From the NCBI RefSeq assembly GCF_003932855.1, contig NZ_RQYZ01000011.1, positions 1 through 64,000 on the forward strand: a DNA stretch of 64,000 bases. Direction: 5' to 3'. Source of the stretch: Tessaracoccus sp. OH4464_COT-324. Its GTDB lineage: Bacteria; Actinomycetota; Actinomycetes; Propionibacteriales; Propionibacteriaceae. Positions 56,239 through 64,000 of the stretch are shown here, piece after piece (position 1 is the stretch's first letter; each line of letters begins with the position of its first letter). The notes beneath the pieces were generated by a model, which worked only from the letters and a program-made list of their open reading frames with translations, did no database searches and was not told where the DNA came from. The position numbers and the translations under genes are program-made.

Positions 56239-56567
56239 GATTGCTCCCCCATCAGTTGTTGAACCATGTGGGCGATGCGCTGGTTGACGTCCTCAATTGC
56301 CTGGTAGGAGCGTGCCGTCTCAGCCATTCTCTGGCTCTCCGACGACACGGTCTCGCTCAGCATGGGTAGCACCTCCGCGGCGCGCTCAAAAACCAGATCG
56401 CTGCCTTGCAGCGCGGCCCGATCCGTGGCCGAGGGGCCGCCGACGCCGGGGACAGCAAAGCAACCCGAGGCACCCTCCAGCCGAGCGGCAAGCTCGGCCA
56501 TCACCTGGGAGGCGTTCTCCCAGGATGCGGGGTTGAACTCGACGGTCACCTTAACTCTCTTTCCCAT
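56235..56567 (-). CDS. EspC/WXG100-like small protein with YxxxE secretion signal
   Basis: 110 residues, helical, no signal peptide. Near the C-terminus it has ARSYQAIEDVN: the Tyr-x-x-x-Glu pattern is the general type VII secretion signal, and the surroundings resemble EspC-like (DUF2580) proteins. It directly precedes the 393-aa gene with a 4-nt overlap and is the natural secretion partner for it. Confidence 0.68.
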   Translation of the reverse strand: MGKRVKVTVEFNPASWENASQVMAELAARLEGASGCFAVPGVGGPSATDRAALQGSDLVFERAAEVLPMLSETVSSESQRMAETARSYQAIEDVNQRIAHMVQQLMGEQS

Positions 56568-56679
56568 GCTGAGTACGCCACAACACAGCGCAACTCATTA
56601 CCTCGAACTGACACTACAAGACGATCAGTGCACCAACCCCGGCCAAATGGGCAGGATTTTTGCCAATCGTGTCCGTTAA

Positions 56680-57234
56680 TCAGCTGGGCAGCCACAATCC
56701 CCCCGTAGCCTTCAGTTCCGCAAGCATGGCGTCGAGCGGGTCCACGTCGCTGGACGCCACCTCGATCCTGGGCAGCGGCGGAACGCTGGCCAGGAAGTCG
56801 TTGAGCGCTTCCTTAATGGATCGTTCAAGGGCGCGACGCTGGGTCCAGTCGATCTGCCGCCCGAATCCGATGCCGCTCACCACACCGTTTCCACCGTAGA
56901 CGATCACACCGTCGCTGTGTGCGACGGGCGTCGTCGCCGCAACCGGCTGCGGCTGCTCCGCAGCCTCCCCGAACACATCCCCGATCAGCGAGTCCAGTTC
57001 CGCGAGCAGGCGATCGTCGCCGTGGGGTACCTCCACGTCGGCCATCAACGCATCGCAGTGGGTCTCCAGAGCGTTGTAGAACGCATCCATCACTGAGACG
57101 CCGAACTGGTCCTGTGCTTGCGGGGTCTCTGGCAACCGGCGGATCAACACATCCAACACCTGGCTACCGTTCACAGATACGGCGACGCTACGGGATGCAT
57201 CCCAGCCTTCAGAATTGAAGACTTTTCGATTCAT
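56680..57234 (-). CDS. Hypothetical protein, possibly YbaB/EbfC-like, of the type VII-like locus
   Basis: 184 residues. The ATG has GGAGGCAGG upstream. SDGVIVYGGNGVVSGIGF followed by RRALERSIKEALNDF (about 107-150) resembles the beta-hairpin and helix of YbaB-like proteins, which accompany small secreted proteins in actinobacterial ESX-type loci. The match is weak. First gene of the locus; 112 bp separate it from the next gene. Confidence 0.5.
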   Translation of the reverse strand: MNRKVFNSEGWDASRSVAVSVNGSQVLDVLIRRLPETPQAQDQFGVSVMDAFYNALETHCDALMADVEVPHGDDRLLAELDSLIGDVFGEAAEQPQPVAATTPVAHSDGVIVYGGNGVVSGIGFGRQIDWTQRRALERSIKEALNDFLASVPPLPRIEVASSDVDPLDAMLAELKATGGLWLPS

Positions 57235-57359
57235 CTACCTGCCTCCGGTCGCCTCTGACCCACTCTAGCGGCTGACATCGCGTCAGGTGGGAGACTTCAG
57301 CGCGTGTCCCCTTCACAGCAGCAGCCCGCCACTCGTCGCGACCCAACAATACGATGACG

Positions 57360-57398
57360 CCGGGTCCCGCCCGGCCTTCTCGGCCGAGCGGGACCCGG
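57360..57398 (-). terminator. Strong hairpin terminator after the sialic acid operon
   Basis: Arms CCGGGTCCCGC and GCGGGACCCGG (57360-57370 and 57388-57398) form an 11-bp stem with an inner CGGCC/GGCCG pair. It lies 14 nt past the aldolase stop. No clear T-run on the minus strand, so termination may be partial. Confidence 0.65.
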
Positions 57399-57411
57399 GT
57401 GTTTCAGCAGG

Positions 57412-58332
57412 TCAGAGAACCTTGGCGTTCACCATGATCTGGCGGATCTCGTCAACGAGTTCGCCGGCGAAACCGCGCACGGGGAAAGCCATCTCGTTGG
57501 TGGCGATGACCCCCAAATGGCACATGGCGGTCTTGAACGCGCCGATGCCGGCAGCGTCTGCGGAGCGGCCGCGTGCCGCGAACACGATCTCGAAGCCAGC
57601 GCAGATTTCATCCTGCAACCTAGCCGCCTGCGCCCAGTCACCCGCCTGCGCGGCCTCCCACAGCTTCACGTACCGCGCCGGGTCGACGTTGGCGTAGCCC
57701 GGAACCATGCCGTCCGCGCCCAGCAGCAGCATCCCGTCGACGACGCACTCGTGACCCGTGAGCAGCTTCAGCGGGCTGCCTTCGGCACGGTTCAGCGCAA
57801 CCAGGCGACGGAACGCGACATCGTTGCCCGACGAGTCCTTCACGCCTGCGAGCACGCCCTCCTTGCCCAGCTCCACCAGCATCTCGTGGCTGAGCTTGGC
57901 GCCGTTGAGCCGCACGGGCACGTCGTAGGCGAACAGGGGAACGTCGATGGCGGCTGCGATGCGCCTGAAGTGGTCCGCGATCTCGGTGGTGTCGTTGATC
58001 GCGTAGAACGGGCATGTGGCCACGATGGCCTGCGCTCCCGCCTCGACGATCCGCTTCGCCTGCGCGATGACGCGCGCGCTCGTGGTGTCGATGGCACCTG
58101 CGATGACCGGCACCCGTCCCGCGGACTTCGCCACGATGTGCTCCACGATCTCGACGCGCTGCTCGTCGGTGAGATAGGCCACCTCGGCCGATGATCCCAG
58201 CACGAACAGGCCGTGCATCCCCGCGGAGATCAGGCGCTCGACGACGCGGTCGAGGCTCGCGAAATCGATCTCGCCTTCGGCAGTAAAGGGGGTAACCACC
58301 GGCGGGATAACGCCAGTGAAGTCGTGCGACAT
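57412..58332 (-). CDS. nanA: N-acetylneuraminate lyase-like aldolase (DHDPS/NAL family)
   Basis: 306 residues, a TIM barrel class I aldolase. Schiff-base Lys165 is in AGVKDSSGN and Tyr137 in FAYDVP. The signature loop is GSSAE (47-50) where most members have GST/SGE. The block order resembles the NanA of Corynebacterium glutamicum from memory. The frame extends to 58347, but ATG 58332 has AAAGGA 6 nt before it. It ends the operon with a dipeptide-type transporter. If NanA, it splits sialic acid to ManNAc and pyruvate; a dihydrodipicolinate synthase or KDG aldolase role is less consistent with the transporter. Confidence 0.75.
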   Translation of the reverse strand: MSHDFTGVIPPVVTPFTAEGEIDFASLDRVVERLISAGMHGLFVLGSSAEVAYLTDEQRVEIVEHIVAKSAGRVPVIAGAIDTTSARVIAQAKRIVEAGAQAIVATCPFYAINDTTEIADHFRRIAAAIDVPLFAYDVPVRLNGAKLSHEMLVELGKEGVLAGVKDSSGNDVAFRRLVALNRAEGSPLKLLTGHECVVDGMLLLGADGMVPGYANVDPARYVKLWEAAQAGDWAQAARLQDEICAGFEIVFAARGRSADAAGIGAFKTAMCHLGVIATNEMAFPVRGFAGELVDEIRQIMVNAKVL

Positions 58333-58358
58333 TGATTTTCCTTTCAATTCAGTTGGCC

Positions 58359-59165
58359 CTAGATGAGCGAGGGAACCGCGCTCAGCAGCGTGCGCGTGTA
58401 GTCGTTGGCGGGGTTGGCGAAGATCTCGTCCGTGGAGTTCAACTCGACGATCTTCCCGCCGTTCATGACGGCGATCTCGTCGGAGATGTAGCGCACGGTG
58501 TTGATGTCGTGCGAGATGAACACCAGGCCCAGGCCGAGCGAGGATTTGAGATCCTGCAGCAGGTTCAGCACCTGGGCGCGCACCGACACGTCGAGGGCAC
58601 TGGTGGGCTCGTCGGCGATGATGACGTCCGGGTCGAGCGCCAGGGCGCGGGCGATGGCGACACGCTGCCGCTGCCCGCCCGAGATCTGGCGGGGCAGCAC
58701 GTCGAGCGCGCTCTGCGGCAGACCCACCACGTTGAGCAGATCTCGCACCCGGTCGATACGCTCCCGTTGGGAGCCGATACCGTGCACGTTGAGGGGATCC
58801 ATGAGCGTGTCACGCACGATCATTCGGGGGTTGAGCGCCGTCGCCGGGTCCTGAAACACCATGGAGACCGACAAGCCCATCGCCTTCTTCACCTCGCGCG
58901 AGTTCTTCAGCGGGGCCCCTTTGAACAACACCTCGCCACCGGTGGCTTCCTGCAGGCCCACCATGACGCGCGCCGTCGTCGATTTGCCACAACCGGATTC
59001 GCCGACGATCCCCAGGGTTCTACCCTTCATCACCTTCAGGTCGACGTTGTTGACCGCGTGCACGGTGTCGGGCTTGAACAGACTGCCGGTACGCGACTTG
59101 TGGATCACGTGCACCCCGCGCAGCTCGATGACGGGCTGCTCCGGCGTCCAATCCTTGATGCTCAT
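58359..59165 (-). CDS. Dipeptide-type ABC transporter ATP-binding protein (OppF/DppF/SatD position)
   Basis: 268 residues. Walker A GESGCGKSTTARVM, signature SGGQRQRVAIARALALDPD, Walker B VIIADEPTSALD and switch FISHDINT. It lacks the C-terminal extension of about 50 residues found in most OppF/DppF. ATG overlaps the previous stop as ATGA. It completes the importer with the fused permease-ATPase. Confidence 0.88.
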   Translation of the reverse strand: MSIKDWTPEQPVIELRGVHVIHKSRTGSLFKPDTVHAVNNVDLKVMKGRTLGIVGESGCGKSTTARVMVGLQEATGGEVLFKGAPLKNSREVKKAMGLSVSMVFQDPATALNPRMIVRDTLMDPLNVHGIGSQRERIDRVRDLLNVVGLPQSALDVLPRQISGGQRQRVAIARALALDPDVIIADEPTSALDVSVRAQVLNLLQDLKSSLGLGLVFISHDINTVRYISDEIAVMNGGKIVELNSTDEIFANPANDYTRTLLSAVPSLI

Positions 59166-61234
59166 CGGGAGACCTCCTTGGCGAGCAGCTCCTCAAGTTC
59201 CGGGGAGATGGCGAACATGTGCTCGGGGTGGTCGCCCACCGGCTTGAGCACGGGACGGCTGGTGAGGCCGACGGTGGGGTGGGCTGAGCGCGGGGCGAAC
59301 CGATCGCCGGTGACGAACTCGCGGGGGCTTGGCACGGTGCCGCGCACCTGGTGCAGGCGGTCGGCGCCGGACTCGATGGACAACACCGCGCCCAGCAGCC
59401 CCCGGGTGTACTCGTGGGTGGGCTGAGTGAGGAGGTTCATCGTCGGGCCCTGCTCCACCACCTGGCCGGCGTACATGACGGTGATGCGGTGCGCCAGTTG
59501 CGCCACCAGCGCCAGATCGTGGCTGACGAACACCATCGCGAAGCCCAGTTCCTCGCGAAGCTTGTTGAGCAGGTCGACGACCTGCTTCTGCACGGTGACA
59601 TCGAGCGCGGTGGTGGGCTCGTCGGCGATCACGAGCGACGGATTGCGGGTGAGCGACATCGCGATCAGCACGCGCTGCCGCTGGCCGCCCGACAGCTCGT
59701 GCGGGTAGCTCTTGAGGGTACGAACCGGGTCGAGGCCCACAAGTTCCAGCAACTCCTCGGCGGTGCGGGTGCCGCCGCGCTTGGTCAGCTGCGCCATCTG
59801 CGAGCGGATCAGCATCGACGGGTTGAGGCTGGAAAGCGCGTCCTGGTAGATCATCGACAGCTCGTGGCCGCGCAGCGCGTTGTGCTGCTTCGGGCTGAGC
59901 TTCAGCAGGTCCTGGCCCTTGTAGAGGATCTGGCCCTCCAGTTGGGCCGTCTTCGGCAGCAGCCCCATGACGGCCATCGAGGTGATCGACTTGCCGCAGC
60001 CGGATTCTCCGACGAGACCCATCGTCTCGCCGGGACGCACGGAGAAGGACACATTGTCGACGACGGCCACGTCGCCGTGCTGCTGTGGGAAGCGGATCGA
60101 GAGGTTCTTTACCTCCAGGATCGGCTCCTCGTCGCGGCTGTAGACGAGGCGGTCGTTGCGTTTCAGCTCCGCGTCGCGCAGCGCAGCGAGACGGGTTTCC
60201 AGCGGCACCGACGACTCGGCGTGGCGCACCAGACGCGACAGCGGACCCTGTGCCTCGGGGCTCACCGTGCCCTCGGCCTCCTCCGCCACCTTGGCGCGGG
60301 TCTTGACGCGCGGCGAGGCCATGGCGTCAGTGAGGCCCTCGGAGAGGATGTTGAGGCACAGCGTGGTGATCAGGATCATCAGGCCGGGGAAGAACGTCAC
60401 CCACCAGTGGCCCGACAGCAGAAACTCCTTGCCCTCGGAGAGCATGTTGCCCCAGGTCGGGGTGTTGACCGACTTGATGCCGGCGCCGATGAACGACAGC
60501 GAGGCCTCGAAGACGATGGCGTCCGCGACGAGCACGGTGGCGAACACCATGATGGGGGCTACGCAGTTTCTCGTGACGTGCTTGGCAAGGATCCACCACG
60601 TTTTCGCGCCCATCACTTTGGAGGCCGCGACGTAGTCCTCGCCCATCTGCGACAGCACGTTGGCGCGCACCACGCGGGTGAGCTGTGGGACGTAGAGCAC
60701 GGCGATGGACATGATGATCACGGGCAGCATCGGGAAGCGCGTGGACAGCGCGAGCACCAGCACTGCGGCGAGTGCGATGCCGGGGAAACTCATCAGGATA
60801 TCGAGGGCGCGCATGAGCACCTCGGAGACCCACTTGCGGGCAGTGGCGGCGACGGAGCCCAAGACAGCGGCGATCAGTAGCGCGATCGCGGTCGCGGACA
60901 GGCCGACGATGATCGACACCTGCGCGCCATACATGACCCGCGACAGCACATCTCGGCCGGAGCCGTCGGTGCCGAACCAGAAGTCGCCGTTGGGCGCGAC
61001 GGAGTTGTCGACCACGGTCTGTTCGCCCACGCCCTTGATAACGATGACGCGGGTCTCCTCAGCGAGGCCGGTGGCGTTGGGGAGGTAGGGGGCGAGGAGT
61101 GGGGCGAGGACGCCCATCAGCGCGATGAGGGCCAGCACGATGACGGCCAGCTTTGAGCCGAGCGGCATCGCCTTCCAGCCCTGGAAGCGCAGGCCGGGCT
61201 GGGTGGCCTTCTTGAAATGGCTGCGGCTCAGCAT
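59162..61234 (-). CDS. Fused ABC permease and ATP-binding protein (OppC-OppD type, SatC-like)
   Basis: 690 residues. Residues about 1-310 are an OppC/DppC permease with a first helix near 25-50, EDYVAASKVMGAKTWW as the EAA loop and five further helices. After a charged linker (310-370) comes an ATPase with GESGCGKS, LSGGQRQRVLIAM and VIADEPTTALDV. The last 60 residues correspond to the oligo_HPY tail, but GDRFAPRSAHP has Ser where the Cys of the usual cluster is expected. A permease-ATPase fusion is the recorded feature of SatC in the Haemophilus ducreyi sialic acid importer. ATGA-coupled on both sides. Confidence 0.9.
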   Translation of the reverse strand: MLSRSHFKKATQPGLRFQGWKAMPLGSKLAVIVLALIALMGVLAPLLAPYLPNATGLAEETRVIVIKGVGEQTVVDNSVAPNGDFWFGTDGSGRDVLSRVMYGAQVSIIVGLSATAIALLIAAVLGSVAATARKWVSEVLMRALDILMSFPGIALAAVLVLALSTRFPMLPVIIMSIAVLYVPQLTRVVRANVLSQMGEDYVAASKVMGAKTWWILAKHVTRNCVAPIMVFATVLVADAIVFEASLSFIGAGIKSVNTPTWGNMLSEGKEFLLSGHWWVTFFPGLMILITTLCLNILSEGLTDAMASPRVKTRAKVAEEAEGTVSPEAQGPLSRLVRHAESSVPLETRLAALRDAELKRNDRLVYSRDEEPILEVKNLSIRFPQQHGDVAVVDNVSFSVRPGETMGLVGESGCGKSITSMAVMGLLPKTAQLEGQILYKGQDLLKLSPKQHNALRGHELSMIYQDALSSLNPSMLIRSQMAQLTKRGGTRTAEELLELVGLDPVRTLKSYPHELSGGQRQRVLIAMSLTRNPSLVIADEPTTALDVTVQKQVVDLLNKLREELGFAMVFVSHDLALVAQLAHRITVMYAGQVVEQGPTMNLLTQPTHEYTRGLLGAVLSIESGADRLHQVRGTVPSPREFVTGDRFAPRSAHPTVGLTSRPVLKPVGDHPEHMFAISPELEELLAKEVSR

Positions 61235-62199
61235 CAGACGCTCCTAATCCTCGGGTTGACCAGCACATAGAGCAGATCAACGATGATGTTGATGACGATG
61301 AAGGCCAGCGCGATGGTGATGGACACGCCCATGACGATGTTCACCTCGTTGCGGGTGATGCCTTGGAAGATCAGCTGACCCATGCCCTGGATGTTGAAGA
61401 TCATCTCGATGACGACGGCGCCGCCCATCGCGTAGCCGACGCGCAAGCCAAGCACGGTGATCGGGGTGATGAGCGCATTGCGCAGCACGTTGCGGGCGAC
61501 GACGACGTGTTTCGGGATGCCCGCGCCGATCGCGGTTCGCACGTAGTCTCGGTCGAGTTCTTCCACCATCGAGGTGCGCACGACGCGGGTGAGCGAGCCG
61601 GCCGTCGGAACGGCGATCGCGATGATCGGCAGGAACGTCTGGTAGAGGTAAGTTGCCGGGTCGTCGAAGAACCCCACCCACTGGCCGACCACCGAGGCGA
61701 AGGTGCCTGTTCCGCCGGGAACATCGCTCCACAGCTGGATCAGGAGCAGCGCGAGCCAGAATGACGGCGTGGCGAGGAACAGGATCGAGATAACGCGGAT
61801 CACCTGGTCCGGCCAGCGGTCGCGATAGAGGGCGGCGATGACGCCGAGGATGCCCGCGACGATGGCGGCGATGAGGATGCCGATGAGCGCGAGTTGCAGG
61901 GTGATGGGGAAGGCGTTGGCGACGAGTTCTGAGATGTCCACGCCGGTGAAGGATTGACCCAAGTCGCCTTGGACGAAGTTCACCAGATAGTCCCAGAACC
62001 GCTTAAGCAGCGGGTCGTCCAGGTTGTGTGCTGCTCGGTAGGCCTCCAGAGCTTCGGGCGACGCGGACTCGCCCAGGGCGAGCCGGGCCGGGTCAGCGCT
62101 GGAGAGCGACATGACGAGGAATACGAGCAGCGTAACGCCCAACACCATCACGGGTAGCGCCAGCAGGCGCCGCAGGATGAGGTTGAGAAGCTTCGACAC
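61234..62199 (-). CDS. Dipeptide-type ABC permease (OppB/DppB type, SatB-like)
   Basis: 321 residues with six helices. RRLLALPVMVLGVTLLVFLVMSL opens the family and ELDRDYVRTAIGAGI is the EAA loop. The frame continues to 62265, but GTG 62199 has AAAGGAG 7 nt upstream and starts at the family N-terminus (VSKLLNLILRR). Stop overlaps the fused gene's ATG. Confidence 0.88.
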   Translation of the reverse strand: MSKLLNLILRRLLALPVMVLGVTLLVFLVMSLSSADPARLALGESASPEALEAYRAAHNLDDPLLKRFWDYLVNFVQGDLGQSFTGVDISELVANAFPITLQLALIGILIAAIVAGILGVIAALYRDRWPDQVIRVISILFLATPSFWLALLLIQLWSDVPGGTGTFASVVGQWVGFFDDPATYLYQTFLPIIAIAVPTAGSLTRVVRTSMVEELDRDYVRTAIGAGIPKHVVVARNVLRNALITPITVLGLRVGYAMGGAVVIEMIFNIQGMGQLIFQGITRNEVNIVMGVSITIALAFIVINIIVDLLYVLVNPRIRSV

Positions 62200-62308
62200 A
62201 GGAAGGCTCCTTTGCTGGTCCGAGTCGTTCCGCCTGTCGGCGGGTCGCGGAGGGTGGCACGCCACTCGCCGCTTGTCTGATGTCTGATCTTAAGTTACCC
62301 GACAAGAG

Positions 62309-62340
62309 AAGGGGTGGGATTCCGAGGATTCCCACCCCTT
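62309..62340 (-). terminator. Intercistronic hairpin between binding protein and permease genes
   Basis: AAGGGGTGGGA and TCCCACCCCTT pair over 11 bp. No T-run follows on the minus strand. Such hairpins after a binding-protein gene often attenuate or stabilise the upstream mRNA so that binding protein exceeds permease. Confidence 0.6.
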
Positions 62341-62351
62341 GCTCATCCGAG

Positions 62352-63986
62352 TTACTTGGTGCTGCCGACGCCCTGGAAGGACAGGCCGGTCAGCGCGATC
62401 GGCTTGAAACCGACGAGCGTCTCCGCGTTGAACGCGGTCGGGGTCTTGCGGTGCAGCAGCGGGTACAGCGGCACCTCCTCCGAGATGACGTCGAAGATCT
62501 CGTGCCAGGCGGCCTTCTGCTCCTCACCGGTGACCGACGAGGCCTTCGTCAGCAGATCCTGGACCTTGGCGTAGGATTCGGAGCCCTTCCAGTGCATACG
62601 CTGCTCGGTCCAGACGTCACCCGCGTACCACCAGCGCAGCAACAGGTCGGCGTCGTCACCGAACACCGACGGATCACCGGGCGCGAACACCACGTCGAAG
62701 GCGTCCGGGTTGGAGTCGATAGTGCCGTAGACGTCGGAGGACTTCTTCTCCTCGTAGGTGACCTTCAGGCCGAGCGCCTCAATGTTCTCCTTGATGATCG
62801 GACGAACCGCGGAGAACCAGCCGTGATCGGTGCACAGCACGCGAACCTCGGTGAGCCCGGTTTCCGCGAGCAGCGCCTTGGCCTTCTCCGCATCCTTCTT
62901 GTAGACGACCTTCGCCTCCTTATAGGAGGGGTGGTCCTTATGCAGGAAGCTGGTGGCCGGAGTGGCCAGGCCGGACATGCCCTTCTCGCAGATGGCCGCG
63001 TAGTCGAGGGCGTACATGATGGCCTGGCGGTTGCGGACGTCCTTCATGGCGGCGGAGGCGCAGTTAAACATCGCGAAGATGAGGCCAAAGCCCTGGACGG
63101 CACCCACCTCGTTCGGGGCCTTGAAGTTCGGCAGGTCGGCGGCGCCAACGGCGTCGATGGCCTGAACCGTGCCCGAGGTGAGAGCGTTGGTGCGGGTGGT
63201 GCCGTCGGGCAGGATCTGCCATTCCATCTTCTTGGCCAGGGCCGGACGGGAGCCGGTGTAGCCGTCGAAGCGTTCGAAGAGGACCTTCTGGCTGGCCGCA
63301 CCATTGTCAGTCATCTTGTATGGGCCAGTGCCGACGGGGTTCAGGTCGAACTTCTTCTGGTCGGCGGACGCAAGCGCCTTCGGCACAATCTTCACGACGG
63401 CGACGCGCTCGGCCACCAGGGAGAAGGTGTGCTTGAGCTTCAGCAGGACGGTCTTCTCGTCCTTCTTCTCCACCTTGTCCAGGAAGGTGATGAAGGACGC
63501 ATAAAGCGACTTGTTGGCTGGGTCGAGGACCCGCTCGAAGGAGTAGACGACGTCGTCTGCGGTGACGTCGGTGCCGTCGTGGAACTTGGCGCCCTCGCGC
63601 AGCGTCACCTCGTAGGTGGTGTCGTCAACCTTCTTGGGCAGTTCTTTGCCGAGGGCGGCGTAGCATTCGCGGCTGGCCGGGTCGATCTCCGTGAGACCCT
63701 CCATAGTGTGCCAGTTGGCGGCCACGGTGAGCGCGGAAGTGGTGGTCATCGGATCGTAGCCGTTTGTGCCCAGTTCGTAAGAGATACCGGCAGTGATCGT
63801 GCCGTCCTTGGCGACGGCTCCCCCCGAGGGGGCCATGGTGCCGCCCGGGGTGGCATCCCCCGAGCCGGCGGGCTTGGTGGAGGCGGTGCCCTCACCCTTG
63901 CCACACGCGGACAGTGCCGTGCTGATTCCCGCTGCTGCACCGATGATGCCGGTCAGCTTGAAGAAGTTGCGGCGGTCTACGTTCAT
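62352..63986 (-). CDS. Extracellular solute-binding protein family 5, Tat-lipoprotein (SatA/DppA-like)
   Basis: 544 residues. The signal DRRNFFKLTGIIGAAAG has twin arginines and ends in the lipobox LSAC (Cys near 28), so it is a membrane-anchored Tat lipoprotein. The body is a cluster C (peptide/nickel/opine-type) binding protein with LREGAKFHDGTDVTADDVVYS-like entry and LLRWWYAGDVW. ATG has AAGGAG at the window end. First gene of the transporter-aldolase operon; ligand sialic acid by context, peptide as alternative. Confidence 0.87.
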   Translation of the reverse strand: MNVDRRNFFKLTGIIGAAAGISTALSACGKGEGTASTKPAGSGDATPGGTMAPSGGAVAKDGTITAGISYELGTNGYDPMTTTSALTVAANWHTMEGLTEIDPASRECYAALGKELPKKVDDTTYEVTLREGAKFHDGTDVTADDVVYSFERVLDPANKSLYASFITFLDKVEKKDEKTVLLKLKHTFSLVAERVAVVKIVPKALASADQKKFDLNPVGTGPYKMTDNGAASQKVLFERFDGYTGSRPALAKKMEWQILPDGTTRTNALTSGTVQAIDAVGAADLPNFKAPNEVGAVQGFGLIFAMFNCASAAMKDVRNRQAIMYALDYAAICEKGMSGLATPATSFLHKDHPSYKEAKVVYKKDAEKAKALLAETGLTEVRVLCTDHGWFSAVRPIIKENIEALGLKVTYEEKKSSDVYGTIDSNPDAFDVVFAPGDPSVFGDDADLLLRWWYAGDVWTEQRMHWKGSESYAKVQDLLTKASSVTGEEQKAAWHEIFDVISEEVPLYPLLHRKTPTAFNAETLVGFKPIALTGLSFQGVGSTK

Positions 63987-64000
63987 CGTTGAATCTCCTT

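Overview
The window is high-GC, densely coded chromosomal DNA from an actinobacterium, most likely of the Propionibacteriaceae. The taxon is an inference. It rests on a mycothiol gene (mshB), a ponA gene followed by a GT87-type membrane protein (an order also known from mycobacteria), a b558-type succinate dehydrogenase/fumarate reductase operon, and many genes that start 6-8 nt after a TANNNT -10 box with no ribosome binding site (leaderless mRNAs). I saw no rRNA, tRNA, CRISPR array, integrase or transposase.

Layout. 1-9162: end of a surface protein, then a GT87 membrane protein, PonA, the glycogen debranching enzyme GlgX, MshB, a lipoprotein and IlvE. 9422-14836: a secreted HEXXH protein, sdhCAB (ATGA/GTGA-coupled) and a zinc alcohol dehydrogenase. 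14902-24789: a MacAB-like efflux set, a lipoprotein, an MFS carrier, a fused alpha-beta glycyl-tRNA synthetase, and an AlbA_2/ATPase regulator flanked by 35-bp direct repeats. 25063-34181: a VOC protein, an ABC-2 exporter, an oligo-1,6-glucosidase-like enzyme, a ferrochelatase resembling the E. coli type, a Fic protein and a UMF1 carrier.

34205-38396 is the most striking block. It is a tandem duplication of a two-gene type VII secretion-like module. Each copy has the same promoter region, a 419-aa protein (WXG-like head, EF-hand loop, WW-x-x-LT linker, NlpC/P60-type amidase) and a GTGA-coupled small helical protein. A small membrane protein follows only the second copy. A different T7SS-like locus lies at 54662-57234: a YbaB-like protein, an EspC-like protein with a YxxxE signal, a 393-aa effector-like protein and a candidate immunity protein. 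No secretion-machine gene (EccB/C/D) is present, so secretion would depend on genes elsewhere.

38506-48974: citrate synthase, then a compact four-gene set (an OleD-like SDR fused to a metallo-beta-lactamase-fold hydrolase, an F390-synthetase-like adenylating enzyme, a KASIII-like thiolase and a CrtQ-like glycosyltransferase). This looks like an undescribed acyl-lipid or glycolipid pathway. It is followed by an acyltransferase/TetR operon and a divergent ABC exporter. 49178-54503: a LacI-controlled fructoside utilisation locus. 57412-63986: a dipeptide-type ABC transporter with a permease-ATPase fusion beside an N-acetylneuraminate-lyase-like aldolase. Gene order matches the SatABCD/SiaEFGI sialic acid uptake systems, so sialic acid use is the best reading.
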